Assembly: GCA_023269645.1 (NCBI GenBank)
Contig: JAHFPR010000013.1
Span: 1-19,698, forward strand
Length of the DNA stretch: 19,698 nt
Direction of reading: 5' to 3'
From: Alphaproteobacteria bacterium
Lineage (GTDB): Bacteria > Pseudomonadota > Alphaproteobacteria > Rickettsiales > UBA8987
The notes under the pieces were generated by a model, which made no database searches, was not told the origin of the DNA, and saw only the letters and a list, made by a program, of their open reading frames with translations. Both the position numbers and the translations under genes were made by a program. Below, in pieces: positions 1 through 6,261 of this stretch. Position 1 is the stretch's first letter, and every line of letters begins with the position of its first letter.

Positions 1-219
1 CTCTACCTGTTCCGCACACGCCACCCTGCTGCAAAAACATTGCTCGGCATCACGCTGCTGTGGAGCCTCTCCATCGCCTTCCGCACGATGGATATGACGA
101 TCTGCCCCATGTTCCCCCTCGGCACACATTTCCTGTGGCATATCCTCAACGCCGTGGTGCTTTATAAGTTAATCGGATTACTCGCCGCAGCACCCCAAAG
201 AGCAGCACCAGCGGGCTGA
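1..219 (+). CDS. C-terminal end of a ceramidase-like (CREST-type) membrane protein, partial
   Basis: The window opens inside this gene. Frame 1 is open for 72 codons and ends with TGA at 217-219. The visible part is hydrophobic, with two likely membrane segments. It contains FRTMDMTICPMFPLGTHFLW followed by HILNAVVLYKLI. This resembles the C-terminus of bacterial ceramidase/alkaline-phytoceramidase-domain proteins, where a late (R)T(L/M)D segment and a PxGTHFLWHxLN segment carry conserved His and Asp residues that bind a metal in the membrane. The role would be hydrolysis of an amide-linked lipid, but no substrate can be inferred from a fragment. Its last 74 bases overlap a convergent small ORF. 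The family call comes from memory of this motif and is moderate. Confidence 0.55.
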   Translation, partial: LYLFRTRHPAAKTLLGITLLWSLSIAFRTMDMTICPMFPLGTHFLWHILNAVVLYKLIGLLAAAPQRAAPAG

Positions 220-277
220 GAAGAAGCAGGCACAACCCCACGATAAAAACAGCGAGCGATTTCAGGTCTGCCCACAT
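146..277 (-). CDS. possible small single-pass membrane protein, 43 aa
   Basis: An ATG at 277 is preceded by GGAGG three bases upstream, a strong but rather close ribosome site. It opens a 43-codon frame, MWADLKSLAVF..., with one hydrophobic segment of about 20 residues rich in Leu and Val and a basic tail (RRVIRLTYKAPRR). An upstream in-frame ATG at 337 would add 20 residues but has no visible ribosome site. About half of the ORF lies antisense to the end of the ceramidase-like gene, and the hydrophobicity could partly be a shadow of that gene. The region 276-330 is also an imperfect dyad. No family is recognised, so this is a tentative gene. Confidence 0.3.
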   Translation of the reverse strand: MWADLKSLAVFIVGLCLLLLSPLVLLFGVLRRVIRLTYKAPRR

Positions 278-330
278 AATCCTCCGATACAGAAATATCC
301 TATTTTGGGATAATTCTGTTTTAGGATTAT
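276..330. promoter_or_regulatory. imperfect inverted repeat upstream of the XRE regulator
   Basis: ATAATCCT at 276-283 is mirrored by AGGATTAT at 323-330. Inside, ACAGAA is mirrored by TTCTGT, and ATCC by GGAT around TATTTTG. The dyad lies about 35 bp upstream of the XRE gene's GTG start. It could be an autoregulatory operator or a terminator of the flanking transcripts. No binding consensus is known to me for it. Confidence 0.35.
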
Positions 331-364
331 TCATCACGGCTAATCAAGCATTAAGGGGCTGGCC

Positions 365-598
365 GTGGGCAAAACTATCTATTCGGAAGAATATAAAAGG
401 CTGCTGGATTTCCTGATTGAAGCGCGGGGGAAAACCGGGCTGACACAGCAGCAACTGGCGAAGAAGCTCGGCAAGCCGCAATCCTATATCTCAAAATACG
501 AGCACGGCGAGCGCAGGCTGGATGTGGTGGAATTCATCGCCATCGCAAAAATTCTCAAGGCGGATATGGCGAGCATCGTCAAGGCACTTTCCGGGTGA
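365..598 (+). CDS. XRE-family helix-turn-helix transcriptional regulator
   Basis: A 77-residue single-domain DNA-binding protein of the Cro/C1 (XRE) type. The helix-turn-helix covers about residues 14-69, with TGLTQQQLAKKLGKPQSYIS as the core and YEHGERRLD after the recognition helix, both typical of HTH_3. There is no other domain, so it probably acts as a dimeric repressor of its own or a nearby promoter. The start is GTG at 365. AAGGGG lies eight bases upstream, and no ATG fits the domain better. The TGA stop is the first base triplet of a 36-bp palindrome shared with proB. Similar small regulators are often antitoxin-like or phage-like, but no toxin partner is adjacent on the same strand. 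Confidence 0.85.
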   Translation: MGKTIYSEEYKRLLDFLIEARGKTGLTQQQLAKKLGKPQSYISKYEHGERRLDVVEFIAIAKILKADMASIVKALSG

Positions 599-682
599 TA
601 TGGTGCTCCTGGATGATAGATGATGGATGATAAAAAGTTCTCTTCCATCATCCATCATCTATCATCCAGGAGCACCATATCA
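596..682. repeat. giant hairpin built of GATGAT(A/G) heptamers, shared by the XRE and proB stops
   Basis: The arms at 596-631 and 647-682 are perfectly complementary over 36 bp, with a 15-nt loop (632-646). Each arm carries three tandem seven-base units: GATGATA, GATGATG, GATGATA. The left arm begins exactly at the XRE stop codon. The right arm encodes the last residues of ProB (MVLLDDR and stop). It sits between convergent genes, so it probably terminates both transcripts. The heptamer composition links it to the arrays at 3696, 4407, 11003 and 15406. Confidence 0.85.
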
Positions 683-1773
683 TCCCGATGAATCATCTCA
701 TCCCGCCCAAGGCCGCGCAGATGCTCCGGGAAATCGGCGGATTTTTTGCCGATGACCTGCCGCGCGTCCTCGCTGTGGAAGGCCGCCAGCCCGCGCCCGA
801 TTTCCTTCCCCGCGCCGCTTAAGATAGCCACCGCATCGCCGCGCTCGAAATTGCCGCGTACCTCCTGCACTCCTGCCGGAAGCAGGCTTTTGCCCTTTTT
901 CAGCGCGGCCAGCGCGCCGTCATCCACCACCACTTCCCCCGCGACGGAAAGTTTGTGGGAAAGCCAGGCGCGGCGGGCGTTTTCCGGATTATCCAGCGCG
1001 CGGAAATGCGTATGGCGCGCGCCCGCTGAAAGTGCGGCGATGGGGTGTTCGGGCAGCCCCAGCACCACCAGCAGATGGCAGCCGGAAGCGGTGGCGATGC
1101 GCGCCGCCGCGATTTTCGTGACCATGCCGCCGGAGCCGACATCGCTGCCGATGCCCCCCGCGAACGCCTCAATTTCCGGCGTGATGGCGGGCACTTCCGG
1201 GATATGCTTCGCCTTTTTATCCGTGCGGGGATTGGCGGTATAAAGCCCGTCCACATCCGAAAGCAGGATGAGCACCTCCGCCCCGGTCATCTGCGCCACG
1301 CGCGCGGCGAGGCGGTCATTATCGCCGAAGCGGAGTTCCGCCGTGGCCACCGTGTCGTTCTCGTTGATGACGGGAATCACCCCGGCGGCGAGCAGCGTTT
1401 CCAGCGTATCCCGCGCGTTAAGATAACGGCGGCGGTTGTCGGAATCCTCCAGGGTCAGCAGCACTTGCGCGACGTGGAGCTTGTGGGGGGCGAAGGCGGC
1501 CTGCCACGCCTCGATGAGCGCGGTCTGCCCGCAGGCGGCGGCGGCCTGTTTCTCGGCGAGTTTCAGCTTGCGCCCGCCCACGCAGAGCCTGTCCCGACCC
1601 AATGCCACCGCGCCGGAGGAAACAATGATGATGTGCTTGCCTTCCGCCCGGAGCGCGGCGACATCCTCCGCCAGCGTGGCGAGCCACCGGGCGCGCGGCT
1701 TCCGCTCCTCCCCCGCCAGCAGCGAGGAACCCACCTTGATGACAATGCGCGACGCGCGGGAGAGAAGGTTCAT
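655..1773 (-). CDS. proB: glutamate 5-kinase
   Basis: A cytoplasmic enzyme of 372 residues. It phosphorylates L-glutamate with ATP to give gamma-glutamyl phosphate, the first step of proline synthesis. The amino-acid-kinase domain opens with IVIKVGSSLL at about residue 10, followed by SSGAVALG, the NENDTVA segment, FGDNDRLAARVA, LLSDVDGLYTANP and GSDVGSGGMVTKI, which bind nucleotide and glutamate. The last ~95 residues match a PUA domain, as in the E. coli-type enzyme of about 367 residues. The start at 1773 gives a standard N-terminus. proA is not in the window, and the usual obgE neighbour is absent. The final residues are encoded by one arm of the heptamer hairpin, so the C-terminal tail has been rewritten by that repeat. 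Feedback inhibition by proline is expected from the family. Confidence 0.97.
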   Translation of the reverse strand: MNLLSRASRIVIKVGSSLLAGEERKPRARWLATLAEDVAALRAEGKHIIIVSSGAVALGRDRLCVGGRKLKLAEKQAAAACGQTALIEAWQAAFAPHKLHVAQVLLTLEDSDNRRRYLNARDTLETLLAAGVIPVINENDTVATAELRFGDNDRLAARVAQMTGAEVLILLSDVDGLYTANPRTDKKAKHIPEVPAITPEIEAFAGGIGSDVGSGGMVTKIAAARIATASGCHLLVVLGLPEHPIAALSAGARHTHFRALDNPENARRAWLSHKLSVAGEVVVDDGALAALKKGKSLLPAGVQEVRGNFERGDAVAILSGAGKEIGRGLAAFHSEDARQVIGKKSADFPEHLRGLGRDEMIHRDDMVLLDDR

Positions 1774-1851
1774 ATTTGTTTACGTTTTATTAACCTTGGT
1801 GTGGCAGAGTAAGATTAGTGCAGGTAATTCAATAACTGTAAAGAGGTTTTC

Positions 1852-2112
1852 ATGGGTGAGCATTATGATGGGCTGTCGGATTTCCAGAAAGGCCTGGCCA
1901 CCGCCGGCGCGCGCCGTGAGTGAAAAGAGGTGATAGGAAGGGGAGATGCCCAGCCGCACGAGGGCGAGGGTTTTATCGCTGACCGGAAAGAAGCACGCGC
2001 AAGCGATAAGGCAGCAATGGAGCGGCTGATGCAGGACGACGGATTGGTGCGGGAAGCAGCGATGCTGGAAAAGATATTGAATCTTGGCAAGGGCGGAAGG
2101 TCGGTTTCGTGA
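1852..2112 (+). pseudogene. small ORF interrupted by an in-frame TGA, unknown function
   Basis: ATG at 1852 is preceded by AAAGAGG and reads MGEHYDGLSDFQKGLATAG before a TGA at 1921-1923. The same frame then stays open to TGA at 2110-2112, with a helical, charged composition (for example DKAAMERLMQDDGLVREAAM). A GTG at 1930 could restart the second part, but AAAGAGG directly abuts it, leaving no spacing for a ribosome site. The two parts together would be 86 residues plus the internal stop. I recognise no family. It could be a decayed gene, two tiny coupled ORFs, or noise. The antisense frame looks less protein-like. Confidence 0.25.
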
Positions 2113-2152
2113 AAGTCATACTCTCCCTGCGCGGCGGGGACGAGGGGTAAAT

Positions 2153-2500
2153 TCAGCCTCCCAGCACACGCGCAATTATTTCAGGCTGCTTTTCAATGCA
2201 GGTGAGGTAGGCGATGGCGGTGGTATCCGGCGCGCGGTTGCCCTGTTCCCAGTTGCGGAGCGTTTCAAGGTTAAGGTGGAACGCCTCGGCAAATTCCTTC
2301 TGTGTCATGGAGAGCTTCCGGCGCAATGCCGCAACATCCGGGCGCACGGTTTTGCAGCCGTTCTCAAGCGCATCTTCCACGGCGGAAAGAATGCGCCTGT
2401 TTTCTTCCGTTTTCCTGGATTTTTTCAATGCATTTTTAATGCCCCGCAACGCCTTCTTTTCAAGACGCTCCAGGTTTTTATTGTCGCTTTTCTGTGCCAC
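2153..2500 (-). CDS. HigA/NadS-type antitoxin with C-terminal helix-turn-helix
   Basis: A 115-residue protein with a charged, helical N-terminal half (LERLEKKALRGIKNALKKS) and a C-terminal XRE helix-turn-helix at about residues 60-112: LSMTQKEFAEAFHLNLETL then RNWEQGNRAPD. This arrangement is typical of antitoxins of RelE/HigB-like toxins, where the helix-turn-helix part binds the operon's operator and the rest masks the toxin. The start is GTG at 2500 with AGGAG eight bases upstream. The toxin gene ends only 10 bases before it, so the two form one operon in the toxin-first order of higBA. It is expected to repress the operon by binding the repeats at 2829-2881. Confidence 0.88.
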   Translation of the reverse strand: MAQKSDNKNLERLEKKALRGIKNALKKSRKTEENRRILSAVEDALENGCKTVRPDVAALRRKLSMTQKEFAEAFHLNLETLRNWEQGNRAPDTTAIAYLTCIEKQPEIIARVLGG

Positions 2501-2510
2501 TTCGTTCTCC

Positions 2511-2828
2511 TTAATCGCTTACCAGCTTTTTGAGATTTTTCTTTTCCGCCTGGGTAATATTTCCCTTCTCGGATTTGCTGTACAGCGTGATCAGCAGAAT
2601 CAGTACGCCCTGCGTATAATGGTATAATATTCTCACCCCGCCGCGCTTGCCTTTGTTATCTTTACCCGTTCGCCACCGCAACTTCCTTACGCCGCCCGTG
2701 CCGGAGATAATATCGCCCGCTTCAGGATGTGCCTCCAGATAGTCGTACAACGCTTCCCGCGCCTCCTCCGAAAGCAATTTCCGGGACAGTTTTTCAAATT
2801 GCGGCGTAACTTTGACGATGAGTGCCAT
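2511..2828 (-). CDS. RelE/HigB-type toxin of a type II toxin-antitoxin pair
   Basis: A 105-residue protein. It has the pattern of RelE/HigB-like mRNA interferases in which PEAGDIISGTGGVRKLRW precedes KRGGVRILYHY, then a hydrophobic strand (VLILLITLYSKSEKGNIT) and a basic C-terminus. These toxins cut mRNA at the ribosome, and family members use the Arg/Lys/Tyr residues of these strands for RNA binding and cleavage. It is first in the operon with the helix-turn-helix antitoxin. The only plausible start is ATG at 2828. No Shine-Dalgarno sequence precedes it, and the -10 hexamer overlaps it. Length and conserved blocks look complete, so the toxin is probably functional. Confidence 0.88.
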   Translation of the reverse strand: MALIVKVTPQFEKLSRKLLSEEAREALYDYLEAHPEAGDIISGTGGVRKLRWRTGKDNKGKRGGVRILYHYTQGVLILLITLYSKSEKGNITQAEKKNLKKLVSD

Positions 2829-2881
2829 AGTAGTTCATTGAACCATTGATGTCAAGTGGAACAGTAGTTCATTGAACTACT
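2827..2881 (-). promoter_or_regulatory. toxin-antitoxin promoter and duplicated operator
   Basis: On the minus strand TTGACA (2855-2850) and TACTAT (2832-2827) stand 17 bp apart, close to the sigma-70 consensus. AGTAGTTCATTGAAC occurs twice, at 2829-2843 and 2863-2877. The second copy extends into an almost perfect palindrome (2863-2881). The first copy covers the -10 region, as expected for an autorepressed antitoxin operator. The -10 shares two bases with the toxin's ATG, which is unusual. Confidence 0.7.
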
Positions 2882-2890
2882 ATGTTTTTC

Positions 2891-3112
2891 CTAGGTTCAA
2901 TCACCATTTGATTTTTCGGTACTATATTGATCTATATTCTTAATTATAGTTCATCGTCATTCCAGCGATCTTATCTTTGGAAAGACTGGCTGGAATCCAG
3001 CAGCGGCGTGTCTACGCTGCGAAAAGCCTTTCCGCCGCAGACGCGGCTTTGGCTGGATTCCAGCTTTCGCTGGAATGACGGAGTACTTAATTTATATGGT
3101 GATTGAACCTAG
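2891..3112. repeat. palindromic element with a GTCATTCCAGC core and 17-bp terminal inverted repeats
   Basis: CTAGGTTCAATCACCAT at 2891-2907 is exactly inverted at 3096-3112. Inside is a long palindrome from GTCATTCCAGC (2956) to GCTGGAATGAC (3079), with nested stems built on GGAATCCAGC/GCTGGATTCC and GCGGCGTGTC/GCCGCAGACGCGGC. The core is related to the copies at 10666 and 19565, but its outer ends are different. The right terminal repeat contains the stop codon of the universal stress protein gene. It probably also acts as a transcription terminator for that gene. Confidence 0.8.
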
Positions 3113-3588
3113 TTCAACTCTTCAATCTGCGCATCCGTCAAGTTCCCCGGCACGAGGAGCAACGGGATGTGGTAGCGGTGGCCGAGCATCGCAGTGAGGG
3201 AAGTGAGCACCCCGCCCTTGTTGGAGGAGCCATCTGCCGCCACGCCGAGCAGCAGCATGGTGATTTCCGGATGCTCCTTGAGGCAGGCGCAGATTTCCTC
3301 CGCGATCATGCCATCCCGCACCCAGGATTGCGCGGGGATGTGCCGCTCCATCGCCACTTCCGCGAAGGTTTCCAGCAGTGCCTGCGCCTCCGCGCGGCGT
3401 TCGTCGCGGATCACATCCGCCACCGAGAAGATGGTGTTGTAATCCACCGGCTCCACCACATACAGCATGGCCACCGCACCGCTTCTGGCTTTTGCCTTCG
3501 CGCAGGCGTATTTCAGCGCGGTGCGCGAGTGTTCCTTCTCGTTGACACAGACGAGGTATAGCGGTTTCTGTTTTTGTTTCTGTGGCAT
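3109..3588 (-). CDS. universal stress protein (UspA family)
   Basis: A 159-residue single Usp domain, the usual size. The N-terminus LYLVCVNEKEHSRTALKYAC matches the first beta strand and helix of the family. The C-terminal part has LLLGVAADG and HRYHIPLLLVPG in place of the canonical G-2x-G-9x-G(S/T) ATP-binding loop. The loop here (GVAADGSSNKGG) is altered, so ATP binding is uncertain. Such proteins are cytoplasmic stress and starvation factors of poorly defined biochemical role. The ATG at 3588 has AGGAAA upstream. The stop codon lies inside the terminal repeat of the neighbouring palindromic element. It lies downstream of TIGR02186 on the same strand, separated by a three-stem repeat, so it is probably a separate transcript. 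Confidence 0.9.
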   Translation of the reverse strand: MPQKQKQKPLYLVCVNEKEHSRTALKYACAKAKARSGAVAMLYVVEPVDYNTIFSVADVIRDERRAEAQALLETFAEVAMERHIPAQSWVRDGMIAEEICACLKEHPEITMLLLGVAADGSSNKGGVLTSLTAMLGHRYHIPLLLVPGNLTDAQIEELN

Positions 3589-3608
3589 AAGTTTTTCCTG
3601 TTTGCTCC

Positions 3609-3683
3609 CGTGTTAGCCTACTGGCTAACACGATGAGCCTGAGCCGCTACGCGGCACTAAAGACAGCAGGCTTACTAGCCTGC
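3609..3683 (+). repeat. three-stem element, copy 1
   Basis: Three consecutive hairpins. Stem 1 is CGTGTTAGCC/GGCTAACACG (3609-3632, loop TACT). Stem 2 is GCCGC/GCGGC (3643-3655, loop TAC). Stem 3 is GCAGGC/GCCTGC (3666-3683, loop TTACTA). The linkers are ATGAGCCTGA and ACTAAAG. The same order, loops and linkers recur at 5469-5538 and, inverted, at 16154-16221, with different stem sequences. It fills the gap between the usp start and the end of the TIGR02186 gene. Confidence 0.7.
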
Positions 3684-3695
3684 CCACTGAATTCC

Positions 3696-3709
3696 GAACT
3701 CTGAACTCT
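3696..3709 (+). repeat. GAACTCT heptamer pair
   Basis: Two tandem GAACTCT units lie three bases before the TIGR02186 stop codon. A single GAACTCT follows the equivalent position of three-stem copy 2 (near 5560). The related GAACTCC/AAACTCC/GGACTCT series is at 15435-15455. Confidence 0.5.
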
Positions 3710-3712
3710 ACA

Positions 3713-4522
3713 CTATCGCTTGAACACCCTGCTTCCTGCCCAGCCCGCCGAGAGTGCCATCAGCACACAGAGGAATCCGTAAAGGATGCGCTGCCGGTGT
3801 GCAAGCTCCGCGACGAACGCCTCAAAGCCAGTTTTGCTGACGCGGATCGGGATGGTCTGCACGGAGGTGAGCTGCCCGTCGTTGAACAGGAACACCTCCG
3901 CCGTATAGGTTCCACCCAGGATGTTCTTGGGGAAGCCCAGCCAGGTGCGGAACAGCGTTTCGCCCATGAAGGAAACCTCCCCCATATCGGGGCGGTAGAG
4001 CTTCTCGCGCGCCAGATGGTTCATCAGCGCGCCCCGGAATTCCAGCAGCGTGCCCTCCCCGTGATGCCCGCCTTCCGCTTCCGGCGTGGCGATATGCTCC
4101 AGGCCGATGTCGAGGGTGGAGAGCAAATGGTCGTTGCGGATGGATTCCGCCGTGCCGGTAGCGGCGGCGGCATAAAACGAGGGAACTTCCGCGAACTCGA
4201 CGTTCTTGCGGTTCATCCAGATGCCCCCGACGCGCTCCTTCTTGCGCACGAGGTAATGGTGATCCGGCCCGCGCAGCACCACCACGATGCGCCCAATGTC
4301 GCCGCGCGCGCCGTAAAGCAGAATATCCTGCCCGTTGAAATCATGGCCGATGTCCACCGAGCGCACGTCGAGATCGGCATCCACCGGGCGGGCGGAGGCG
4401 GAAGTGGAGAGCAGAGCGCAGAGAGCAGAGAGCAGGAGGCAGAGCGTAAGGAAAGAAGTGCGGAAAGTGCGCAATCTTCTTATTGCCTCCTGCTCTCTGC
4501 TCTCTGCGCTCTGCTCTCTCAT
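3713..4522 (-). CDS. TIGR02186 / Alph_Pro_TM membrane-anchored protein
   Basis: A 269-residue envelope protein of the alphaproteobacterial family that usually sits beside a TauE/SafE exporter. No biochemical role is established. A signal peptide (hydrophobic core about 24-39, SASA cleavage near residue 44) is followed by the conserved block VDIGHDFNGQDILLYGA, then VVVLRGPDHHYLVRKKERVG. A single C-terminal membrane segment (about 243-263) precedes a basic tail. I chose the ATG at 4522 because it overlaps the TauE stop as TGATG, which implies translational coupling. An ATG at 4591 would put 23 unlikely residues inside tauE. The signal peptide is encoded by a 35-bp heptamer hairpin: one arm encodes residues 2-13 and the other the hydrophobic core. 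This suggests that a repeat inserted there and was retained. Confidence 0.9.
   Translation of the reverse strand: MREQSAESREQEAIRRLRTFRTSFLTLCLLLSALCALLSTSASARPVDADLDVRSVDIGHDFNGQDILLYGARGDIGRIVVVLRGPDHHYLVRKKERVGGIWMNRKNVEFAEVPSFYAAAATGTAESIRNDHLLSTLDIGLEHIATPEAEGGHHGEGTLLEFRGALMNHLAREKLYRPDMGEVSFMGETLFRTWLGFPKNILGGTYTAEVFLFNDGQLTSVQTIPIRVSKTGFEAFVAELAHRQRILYGFLCVLMALSAGWAGSRVFKR
4407..4518. repeat. giant hairpin of GAGAGCA heptamers inside the TIGR02186 signal-peptide region
   Basis: The left arm 4407-4441 reads GAGAGCA, GAGCGCA, GAGAGCA, GAGAGCA, GGAGGCA. The right arm 4484-4518 is its perfect 35-bp complement, and 42 bases lie between them. The hairpin starts one base after the ATG of the gene (4520-4522). 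In the mRNA it would fold directly at the translation start. It remains in frame and codes for both the N-terminal tail and the hydrophobic core of the signal peptide. Confidence 0.88.
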
Positions 4523-5451
4523 CACTCTATTACCGTCACCGAATAAAGATTTTCCGGCTCCAGGAACAGCCCCACCGCCAGCAGGATGCACACACCGAGC
4601 ACTATCAGTGCCAGCAGGATGCGTAGCCGTTCCGCCGGGAGCTTCAAGCCCAGCACCGTGCCCACCTGCGCGCCGACCACACCGCCCGCGATCAGCAGTG
4701 CCGCCAGCACGATGTCCACCGATTCCGTGCCGATCGCGTGCAACAACGTGACCAGGCTGGTAACAAAAATAATCTGGAACAGCGAGGTTCCCACCACGAT
4801 GACAGTCGGCATGGCGAGCAGGTAGATCATCGCCGGGATCATCACGAAGCCGCCGCCGATGCCCATCAGTGCAACCATCACGCCGCTCACCATGCCGATC
4901 AGCACCGGGAGGATGGCACTCAGCTCCACGCCGGAGCGCGGGAAAGAGGTTTGCATCGGCAAGCGCAGGCTTCTCAGCCAGATGCCGAACCTGCCCCCCT
5001 GCTGCTGATGCGGCGCGGGCGCGTGGCCATGTTTCTGCCGGAGGATGGTGCGGCTGCTCTCAATGGCCATCAGTGTGCCGATCATGCCGAGAAAAACCAC
5101 GTAAATCAGCGAAATGGCGAGATCAATCTGTCCCGTCATCTGCAGGATGGCGAACAGGATGATGCCGATAAGGGAGCCGATCACCCCGCCGAGCAGCAGG
5201 TATGCCCCCATTTTCATATCCACGTTGTTGCGCCGCCAGTGCGCGAGAAAACCGGATACGGACGAAGCGATGATCTGGTTGCCGGAAGTCGCCACCGCCA
5301 CTGCGGGCGGGATGCCGATGAACATCAGAAGCGGCGTGATGAGGAAACCCCCGCCGATGCCGAACATCCCCGCCAGCAGCCCGCCCAGGCCGCCCAGGCT
5401 AAGGATCAGCAGCATATTCACCGGTATTTCCGCAATGGGGAGGTAGATCAT
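4522..5451 (-). CDS. TauE/SafE-family sulfite or organosulfonate exporter
   Basis: A 309-residue inner-membrane protein with about eight to nine membrane segments in two repeated halves. Each half has the glycine-rich signature of the family: GGLGGLLAGMFGIGGGFLITP at about residues 18-38 and MVSGVMVALMGIGGGFVMIP in the second half. Family members export sulfite, sulfoacetate or related anions. The substrate here is not determined by sequence. A His-rich cytoplasmic loop (HGHAPAPHQQQG) separates the halves. ATG at 5451 has GGAG six bases upstream. The stop overlaps the ATG of the TIGR02186 gene, so the two are translated together and probably form one membrane system. A three-stem repeat occupies the leader region upstream. 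Confidence 0.92.
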   Translation of the reverse strand: MIYLPIAEIPVNMLLILSLGGLGGLLAGMFGIGGGFLITPLLMFIGIPPAVAVATSGNQIIASSVSGFLAHWRRNNVDMKMGAYLLLGGVIGSLIGIILFAILQMTGQIDLAISLIYVVFLGMIGTLMAIESSRTILRQKHGHAPAPHQQQGGRFGIWLRSLRLPMQTSFPRSGVELSAILPVLIGMVSGVMVALMGIGGGFVMIPAMIYLLAMPTVIVVGTSLFQIIFVTSLVTLLHAIGTESVDIVLAALLIAGGVVGAQVGTVLGLKLPAERLRILLALIVLGVCILLAVGLFLEPENLYSVTVIE

Positions 5452-5468
5452 TTTATACTCCGCTCCTT

Positions 5469-5538
5469 GCTCGGCTTCCTAGCCTCGCAAATGAGCCTAA
5501 GCACTCCGTGCACTAAAGCCCTGCAGCTTTCTGGCTGC
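5469..5538 (+). repeat. three-stem element, copy 2
   Basis: Stem 1 is GGCT/AGCC (5473-5484, loop TCCT), with an outer GC/GC pair across a 2x2 internal loop. Stem 2 is GCAC/GTGC (5501-5511, loop TCC). Stem 3 is GCAGC/GCTGC (5523-5538, loop TTTCTG). The linkers ATGAGCCTAA and ACTAAAG are almost identical to copy 1, while the stems differ but still pair. It lies just upstream of tauE, antisense to its likely leader. A further small hairpin AGAGT/ACTCT follows near 5553. Confidence 0.7.
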
Positions 5539-5666
5539 TATTGTGACGCTATAGAGTACCGAACTCTAATCACTCACCGCGCTTTTTGCCAGAGTCTTTT
5601 GCAGTGCACCAGCATTGTTTTATACCAGGCAACAGCCTCTGATCCGCTTCCAATCAGCGTTACAGG

Positions 5667-5695
5667 GTGACAAACAGAAAATAATCCTGTATAAC
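5667..5695 (+). promoter_or_regulatory. candidate sigma-70 promoter for the Nudix gene
   Basis: GTGACA (5667-5672) and TATAAC (5690-5695) are separated by 17 bp, about 30 bp before the ATG at 5727. The hexamers each differ from consensus by one base. No operator is obvious. Confidence 0.5.
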
Positions 5696-5726
5696 GGCTG
5701 CATTATACAACCTTTTATGTTCCCAG

Positions 5727-6230
5727 ATGGCTGACGGAAACCAGAAAAAACTTCCCGAAGTGCGCGCAGCGGCACTTGTGCTGCTGGACGCGCAAGGCCA
5801 CGTGCTGCTGGCGGAGCGTCCGGCGCATAAAGAACTGCTGCCCGGATGGTGGGAATTCCCCGGCGGCAGGATAGAGCCGGGTGAAATGCCGGCGGACTGC
5901 GCGATACGCGAAACATATGAGGAGGTTGGCGTTGTGGCACTTCAGGTGGAGCCAATCACGTTCATCGCGGAGCAGCGCCTGCTCGGAACACCGCAGGAAT
6001 ATTACGCGCTCGTGCACCATTATCTCTGCCGGGAATGGGAAGGCGAAGCATATTCGCGCGAAGGCCAGAAACTCGCCTGGGTGGAGCCTTCCCGGCTTGG
6101 GGAATATCAGGTGCTGCCGGGGATAGAAAAGGTAGGAGAGGTGCTGGTGCAGGTGCTGAGTGCCAGTGGGCCGGGGACATGGCAGGTGGAAGGATTAAGC
6201 GAGAGCGAAAAGGGTAAGGGCAAGGGGTAG
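5727..6230 (+). CDS. mutT: MutT-type Nudix hydrolase (8-oxo-dGTP diphosphatase-like)
   Basis: A 167-residue Nudix protein. The Nudix box is complete: GGRIEPGE, seven residues, then RETYEEVGV (about residues 41-64). It is preceded by LLPGWWEFPGG, typical of MutT. These residues bind Mg2+ and catalyse hydrolysis of nucleoside triphosphates to monophosphates. MutT removes 8-oxo-dGTP and so limits A:T to C:G mutation. The middle and C-terminal parts (YYALVHHYLCREWEGEAY, LAWVEPSRLGEYQVLPG) match the MutT fold. The last ~12 residues (SESEKGKGKG) are low-complexity and probably disordered. No Shine-Dalgarno sequence is seen before ATG 5727. It converges on rsmD with a 31-bp gap. A different Nudix substrate is possible, but the MutT type is the best match. 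Confidence 0.88.
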   Translation: MADGNQKKLPEVRAAALVLLDAQGHVLLAERPAHKELLPGWWEFPGGRIEPGEMPADCAIRETYEEVGVVALQVEPITFIAEQRLLGTPQEYYALVHHYLCREWEGEAYSREGQKLAWVEPSRLGEYQVLPGIEKVGEVLVQVLSASGPGTWQVEGLSESEKGKGKG

Positions 6231-6261
6231 GCCGCAGGGTTTTCTTCCTACTTGCGAACGC

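Noticed and set aside
1921..1923. TGA read as tryptophan or selenocysteine
   Set aside because: Several confident genes here end in TGA and use TGG for Trp. No selenocysteine insertion structure or known selenoprotein motif is seen.
2927..2940. Second FNR-like site (TTGATCTATATTC)
   Set aside because: Only one half-site matches, it lies inside a palindromic element, and no promoter is at a suitable distance.
4738..5670. 310-codon plus-strand ORF over tauE
   Set aside because: It runs antisense to a clear membrane exporter and has a His/Asp/Gln-rich shadow composition.
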